A DNA stretch of 36,177 nt from Lachnospiraceae bacterium (GTDB lineage Bacteria; Bacillota; Clostridia; Lachnospirales; Lachnospiraceae): NCBI GenBank assembly GCA_024692905.1, contig JAILLY010000134.1, forward strand, positions 1-36,177, given 5' to 3'. This document shows positions 32,816 through 36,177 of the stretch, in pieces (within the stretch, counting starts at the first letter, position 1; each line of letters begins with the position of its first letter). The translations under genes and the position numbers were made by a program. The notes under the pieces were generated by a model that was given only the letters and a program-made list of their open reading frames with translations, made no database searches and was not told the DNA's origin.

Positions 32816-33352
32816 TTATCTCTGCTTCGTTATCTCATCGAAGCTTATTTCAACGGGCGTCTCACGGCCGAACATCTCAACGCTGATCGTAGCCGTCTGC
32901 TTGCCCATATCCATCCTTTTAACGACACCGACCGTATCCTTCCATACGCCGGCGATAACGGATACCGTATCACCCTCGGTGAAGTCGATATAAACGTTCT
33001 CAGTCTTGATACCGAGCGGCTTCATCTCCGCTTCGGAAAGCGGTACCGGCTTGCTTCCCGGTCCTACGAAGCCCGTAACGCCCCTGGTATTCCTTACTAC
33101 ATACCAGGTAACATCATTCATTATCATATTAATAAGAACATATCCCGGGAACATCTTCTTGGCGCTGGTCTTCCTGACGCCGTTCTTCATCTCGGTCACA
33201 TCCTGCATGGGAACCCTGACTTCAAGGATCTCCTCTTCAAGATGCCTGTTCTCTATTGCCTTCTCGATATTGGCCTTAACCTTATTCTCATAGCCCGAAT
33301 ATGTGTGGACCACATACCAGCTTGCTTCGGTGCTGTTGTTAGTCTCTGACAT
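32816..33352 (-). CDS. nusG: Transcription termination/antitermination factor NusG
   Basis: A 178-aa protein with AAGGAGG upstream. The NGN domain (residues 10-115) shows WYVVHTYSGYENKVKANIE, KKMFPGYVLINM and VRNTRGVTGFVG; the KOW domain near 125-160 has DTVSVIAGVWKDTVGVV. NusG binds RNA polymerase and modulates elongation and coupling to translation. It lies 11 nt after secE. Confidence 0.97.
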   Translation of the reverse strand: MSETNNSTEASWYVVHTYSGYENKVKANIEKAIENRHLEEEILEVRVPMQDVTEMKNGVRKTSAKKMFPGYVLINMIMNDVTWYVVRNTRGVTGFVGPGSKPVPLSEAEMKPLGIKTENVYIDFTEGDTVSVIAGVWKDTVGVVKRMDMGKQTATISVEMFGRETPVEISFDEITKQR

Positions 33353-33363
33353 GTCCGCCCTCC

Positions 33364-33585
33364 TTACAGATTAATGATAAAATCTATTCCGTACTGAAGT
33401 CCCATGTCGAGAACCGCAATAAGGACACCGACAACAAACGAAACAACCACAACGGCGATAGTCTGCCTGGTCACTTCATCCCTGTTGGGCCAGATAACCT
33501 TCTTATACTCAGTCTTTAAACCCTTGAACCAGCCGCCGCTCTTCTTTGCGACCTTCTCAACAGCATTTTCATTCGTATCTGCCAT
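33364..33585 (-). CDS. secE: Preprotein translocase subunit SecE
   Basis: A 73-aa protein: short hydrophilic N-terminus, GWFKGLKTEYKKVIWPNRDE (the SecE signature KKVxWP), then one membrane helix (residues 43-65). This is the single-helix Gram-positive form. Co-transcribed between rpmG and nusG as usual. Confidence 0.96.
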   Translation of the reverse strand: MADTNENAVEKVAKKSGGWFKGLKTEYKKVIWPNRDEVTRQTIAVVVVSFVVGVLIAVLDMGLQYGIDFIINL

Positions 33586-33594
33586 GATCTCTCC

Positions 33595-33744
33595 TTATTT
33601 CGTTTCCTTATGCATGGTATGCCTCTTGCAGAACCTGCAATACTTCTTGGTCTCCATCCTGTCGGGATGAGTCTTCTTATCCTTTGTAGTATCATAGTTA
33701 CGGTTCTTGCACTCAGTGCAGGCCAGTGTGATTCTCGTGCGCAT
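33595..33744 (-). CDS. rpmG: 50S ribosomal protein L33, zinc-binding form
   Basis: 49 aa from the ATG at 33744, with GGAGG 8 nt upstream. The frame extends further upstream without a ribosome binding site. Two zinc-binding pairs are present (CTEC and CRFC), as well as [20 protein letters not shown]33 of this form is replaced by a Cys-free paralogue under zinc starvation in many Firmicutes. First gene of the operon, 9 nt before secE. Confidence 0.95.
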   Translation of the reverse strand: MRTRITLACTECKNRNYDTTKDKKTHPDRMETKKYCRFCKRHTMHKETK

Positions 33745-33780
33745 GCTATACCTCCGCTTATATTGGTCATGATCGTACCC

Positions 33781-33855
33781 TCGGGCAGTCATTTGCCGTC
33801 AGGGGCAGCCGGATTTACGGGCAAAAAAATAAGGCCTCAAACCCACCCTGCCCGA
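33781..33855 (-). promoter_or_regulatory. Structured 5' leader of the rpmG-secE-nusG operon
   Basis: TCGGGCAG at the predicted transcription start (complement of 33848-33855) can pair with CTGCCCGA (complement of 33781-33788), closing a 75-nt stem-loop whose interior contains TTATTTTTTTGCCC, a U-rich run following GAGGCC. It might act as an attenuator or an mRNA-stabilising fold. Confidence 0.4.
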
Positions 33856-33857
33856 CT

Positions 33858-33886
33858 AATATAGCATAAGCACACAGCTTCGTCAA
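33858..33886 (-). promoter_or_regulatory. Promoter of the rpmG-secE-nusG-rplK-rplA operon
   Basis: Minus strand: TTGACG (33886-33881), 17-nt spacer, TATATT (33863-33858). The expected transcript start is around 33851. Confidence 0.8.
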
Positions 33887-33980
33887 CACATTTTTGGGGC
33901 ACTGCGGCACTATTTTGCCGCCAAAGATCATGATAATTAAAAAAATCATAAAAAAACTAAGTTATTATTTGTCACATGTA

Positions 33981-34009
33981 TTGCATTTTGTGATTTTGGG
34001 GTATATAAT
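33981..34009 (+). promoter_or_regulatory. Promoter of the FliD-like gene
   Basis: TTGCAT (33981-33986), 17-nt spacer, TATAAT (34004-34009), a sigma-A type promoter. A transcript would start near 34016, leaving a leader of about 130 nt. No sigma-D (flagellar) type promoter was recognised. Confidence 0.7.
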
Positions 34010-34045
34010 ATAGCCATAACAATTATCGAGAAGTGTACCCATTTC

Positions 34046-34115
34046 CCATCGGCAGGCCGGAAGGAGCCGGTATGGACGATCATAAAGGCCGGGGGAGCTC
34101 CCGCAGGAGGGCGGG
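34046..34115 (+). promoter_or_regulatory. Two GGA-loop hairpins in the leader, candidate CsrA sites
   Basis: Hairpin 1: CCGG (34057-34060), loop AAGGAG, CCGG (34067-34070), extended by CCAT (34046-34049) pairing with ATGG (34072-34075). Hairpin 2: CCCGC (34100-34104), loop AGGAGG, GCGGG (34111-34115). A third GGA sits in the SD of the FliD-like gene. GGA in hairpin loops, and one site overlapping an SD, is how CsrA binds its targets, and flagellar genes are classical targets. Inference only; csrA is not in the window. Confidence 0.45.
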
Positions 34116-34179
34116 TGTTATCAAGGAAGAAAGGAGGGGCACTTATGGCAGATATTACGGCACTGAATACCGTCTATAA
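34072..34179 (+). CDS. Possible short upstream ORF overlapping the FliD-like start
   Basis: ATG at 34072 lies 5 nt after AAGGAG and opens 35 codons ending in TAA at 34177, overlapping the FliD-like gene (start 34145) in another frame. The peptide is Arg/Gly-rich (RGSSRRRAG) and resembles no known family. It may be a translational control element rather than a functional product. Confidence 0.35.
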   Translation: MDDHKGRGSSRRRAGVIKEERRGTYGRYYGTEYRL

Positions 34180-35452
34180 TCATTACATGACGACGTATGC
34201 TCCCGAGGGCTCAAACAGCAAGTATGACGCCCATAAGAAGAGCGAGCTTAAAGGCGTCGTTAATTCTATTGTCAAGCTAAACAAAGATTCCCCTCTGTTC
34301 CTTATTGATAACAGTCCCGAGACCAAGGAGTTTGCGGTAAGCTTAAAAGAAAGCGCGCGTTCACTCAAGAACACGATCTCTTCCCTTAGTGTTGAAAACG
34401 AGGAAGGCATGCTCAGTAAGAAAACAGTCATGAGCAGCAATGATTCTCTCGTGAGCGCCTCTTATATAGGAAGGGCTTCACCCAATGAGAGTCCGCCCGG
34501 CATTGAAGTGACCGTTAAGCAGCTCGCAATAGGCCAGACCAATTCGGGAAGGCAGCTTCCACCCGAGGAAATGGGCCTGCCTCCGGACACCTACTCCTTC
34601 GATATAAGATCAAGGGATATCGATTACGAGTTCCAGTTCAACATAAACGAAGGAGACACGAACCGGTCGATAGAGGAAAAGCTGGCAAGGCTTATCACAC
34701 GGTCAAATATCGGAATACATGCACATACGGTCGAGGACGGATCGGGAAATATCTCGCTTGACCTTATATCCGACGATACCGGAGCAAAGGGAGAGTCGGG
34801 ACTCCAGTTCATAGTAAGCGACGACAAGACGAGCAAGACGCGCGGAGCCGTAAGCTATTTCGGACTGGATCAGGTTACGGTCAGACCGGAAAATGCATTA
34901 TATACAATAGACGGAACAGAGGGTGCATCACCGACCAACAACGTTACCGTGGGCAAAACCTACGAGCTGACGTTAAAGGGCATTACCGAAGACGGCAGTC
35001 CCGTATCGATAGGTGTCAAGACAGATGTCGAGTCCCTTACAGATAACATCTCGCACCTTATCATGGGATACAACACCTTCATGCAGAGCGCAGCGAAGTA
35101 TCTTGATTCGCAGCCACAGTCAAAGGCACTGGTCCGCGAGATGAGCGGATTATCAAACGGTTTCGGAGGCGAGCTCGAATCCCTGGGGCTTAACTTCGAC
35201 GAGGACGGGCAGATATCACTCGATAAGAGTCTGATACAGAAGACCGCCAACGAAGATAATTCTCTGACCAAGTTTGATAATATAAGGAAGTTTGCGAACA
35301 ACATACTTGACAAGGCGAATTCGGTGGCACTCGATCCGCTGAAATATACGGATAAACGCATAGTTGCCTACAAAAACCCCAACGGGCATAACTTCGCGTC
35401 ACCGTATATAACCAGTAACTACAGCGGGATGATGTTCTCAAGTTATTGTTGA
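34145..35452 (+). CDS. FliD-like flagellar hook-associated/capping protein
   Basis: 435 aa from the ATG at 34145, with AAAGGAGG 9 nt upstream; an earlier in-frame start at 34115 has no ribosome binding site. Residues 95-300 resemble the FliD middle region (VKQLAIGQTNSG, YTIDGTEGAS, NNVTVGKTYELTLKGIT), and 310-435 the FliD C-terminal coiled-coil part (LTDNISHLIMGYNTFM, LGLNFDEDGQISLDK, ending YSGMMFSSYC). The typical FliD opening is replaced by an unfamiliar N-terminus. The gene is alone, with no other flagellar gene nearby, and flanked by its own promoter and terminator. It may be a paralogue of the main fliD. Confidence 0.78.
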   Translation: MADITALNTVYNHYMTTYAPEGSNSKYDAHKKSELKGVVNSIVKLNKDSPLFLIDNSPETKEFAVSLKESARSLKNTISSLSVENEEGMLSKKTVMSSNDSLVSASYIGRASPNESPPGIEVTVKQLAIGQTNSGRQLPPEEMGLPPDTYSFDIRSRDIDYEFQFNINEGDTNRSIEEKLARLITRSNIGIHAHTVEDGSGNISLDLISDDTGAKGESGLQFIVSDDKTSKTRGAVSYFGLDQVTVRPENALYTIDGTEGASPTNNVTVGKTYELTLKGITEDGSPVSIGVKTDVESLTDNISHLIMGYNTFMQSAAKYLDSQPQSKALVREMSGLSNGFGGELESLGLNFDEDGQISLDKSLIQKTANEDNSLTKFDNIRKFANNILDKANSVALDPLKYTDKRIVAYKNPNGHNFASPYITSNYSGMMFSSYC

Positions 35453-35464
35453 TCATTATGAGAA

Positions 35465-35494
35465 AAAAGGGCGCGGCAGACGCCGCGCCCTTTT
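35465..35494. terminator. Bidirectional terminator between the FliD-like gene and the converging gene
   Basis: AAAAGGGCGCGGC, loop AGAC, GCCGCGCCCTTTT: a perfect 13-bp stem with A and T runs on both sides, 12 nt after the FliD-like stop and 15 nt from the stop of the minus-strand gene. Confidence 0.88.
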
Positions 35495-35509
35495 CCATGA
35501 TCTTATCCG

Positions 35510-36177
35510 TCAGAAGAGGCTCCGTGTGACGAGTGCTACTGCACAGTCAGGGTCAAAATAATAATTATATGTTTCTCCCAGATACGTGATCTTCTGCCAT
35601 CCCGTTACCGGAAGCCCGTTCTTCACATAGATCTGATACTTATCGTAGAGCTGAATCCGCCCGTTCAGTTTCGCTCCCGTATCCCTTCTGCAGACCTGTT
35701 TCAGATTGCCGTTCTGGTCAATGGATATAACAACCTCTATATTCTTTTCATCTTCGCTTGAATACGCATTAAATACATTTACTGTTCCCGGCAAGCAGCC
35801 CAGGTAATGCCAGTTTGAACCGGTCCTGTAAAACGGGCTGAGTTTTTCCGTGAACATCCCATAGATATTTACGGGTTTCCCGTTTATGACCTCATTTGAA
35901 GCAAGAGATCCGTCGGCTTTCATGTGCATCTTAAGCATCACAGAATTATTCTGTGAATACTGCATAATTATCTTAAGTCGGTCCCTGTCGGCAGCACCAA
36001 GTCTTGAGTAATCCGCGAAAAGTGTGTGTCCGTCGGAAAAGTAAACTTCTTTCTTATCCGAGGCATTAGCATATACCATACTGTCCTCAGAAAAAACGAC
36101 ATAGATCTTCTTCCCGGATGGTACTAATGAAAAATCATAGAGATTAACAGAATCATCTGCCGTAGTTGAGCCATCGC
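35510..36177 (-). CDS. Secreted-type protein ending in a cell-wall-binding-like repeat (5' end outside window)
   Basis: The frame stays open to the window edge, so the N-terminus is missing; about 222 codons are present. An in-frame ATG at 36079 is probably internal, because coding-like sequence (with KKIYVVFSEDS) continues upstream of it. The C-terminus carries NGLPVTGWQKITYLGETYNYYFDPD, shaped like one choline/glucan-binding repeat (GW..I.G..YYFD). The middle has beta-rich segments with NVFNAYSSEDEKN. Not otherwise recognised; probably exported and cell-wall associated. It ends at the shared terminator. Confidence 0.6.
   Translation of the reverse strand, partial: DGSTTADDSVNLYDFSLVPSGKKIYVVFSEDSMVYANASDKKEVYFSDGHTLFADYSRLGAADRDRLKIIMQYSQNNSVMLKMHMKADGSLASNEVINGKPVNIYGMFTEKLSPFYRTGSNWHYLGCLPGTVNVFNAYSSEDEKNIEVVISIDQNGNLKQVCRRDTGAKLNGRIQLYDKYQIYVKNGLPVTGWQKITYLGETYNYYFDPDCAVALVTRSLF

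Noticed and set aside
33905-33922. GCGGCA/TGCCGC hairpin upstream of the FliD-like promoter
   Set aside because: A 6-bp stem with no U-tract and no link to a transcript end; could be chance.
34016-34144. Cyclic-di-GMP riboswitch before the FliD-like gene
   Set aside because: The conserved elements of GEMM-I and of the type II class could not be found; the leader instead shows two small GGA-loop hairpins.

Overview
The window looks like chromosomal DNA of a low-to-mid GC Gram-positive anaerobe of the Clostridia, most likely Lachnospiraceae. The grounds are strong AGGAGG-type ribosome binding sites, consensus TTGACA/TATAAT promoters, U-tract terminators, a zinc-ribbon L33, an rpmG-secE-nusG-rplK-rplA operon, a PadR-DUF1700-DUF4097 operon, a FliD-like flagellar gene and lipobox lipoproteins. 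The family assignment is inference; no 16S gene is present.

Layout. 1-4363 (-): the first 1454 codons of a very large secreted surface protein built from tandem 727-residue units, cut by the window edge. 4364-4957: no gene, but a block of 63-bp tandem repeats flanked by a dispersed palindromic repeat (core GGGGACGGTTCTC) that recurs at 7364 and 15651-15765. 4958-5439 (+): tRNAs Arg-His-Gln-Lys. 5544-7359 (+): PadR regulator, DUF1700 membrane protein, DUF4097 protein. 7391-12760 (-): RsiV-like lipoprotein, MATE exporter, YfcE phosphodiesterase, RdgB and a THUMP RNA methyltransferase. 12776-13075: a gene-free stretch with an orphan consensus promoter followed by three hairpins. 13076-17071: malic enzyme, an HD-domain protein, hotdog thioesterase, cupin, SpoU methyltransferase and GNAT. 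17192-19733: divergent PutP symporter and a PF10672-type methyltransferase.

19724-28672 (-) is a long, tightly packed minus-strand series: MazG, HAD phosphatase, an unusual acyl-AMP-ligase/ACP/PlsC fusion, DUF4190 and DUF2752 membrane proteins, a GGDEF-EAL protein, a GPH sugar symporter and an alpha/beta hydrolase. 28925-33744 (-) holds translation and transcription housekeeping: rplM-rpsI with its own promoter and probable L13 leader, a CapA-family lipoprotein, then rpmG-secE-nusG-rplK-rplA with structured leaders and a strong terminator.

34145-35452 (+) is a solitary FliD-like gene with a consensus promoter and a leader folding into two small hairpins that each show GGA in the loop, the hallmark of CsrA sites. 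The first contains the ribosome binding site of a short overlapping upstream ORF. This leader, the acyl-ligase/ACP/PlsC fusion, the orphan promoter at 12858, the near-leaderless HD gene and the repeat family that has become coding sequence in the SpoU gene are the most interesting items. No CRISPR array, prophage, insertion sequence or recognisable defence system was found.
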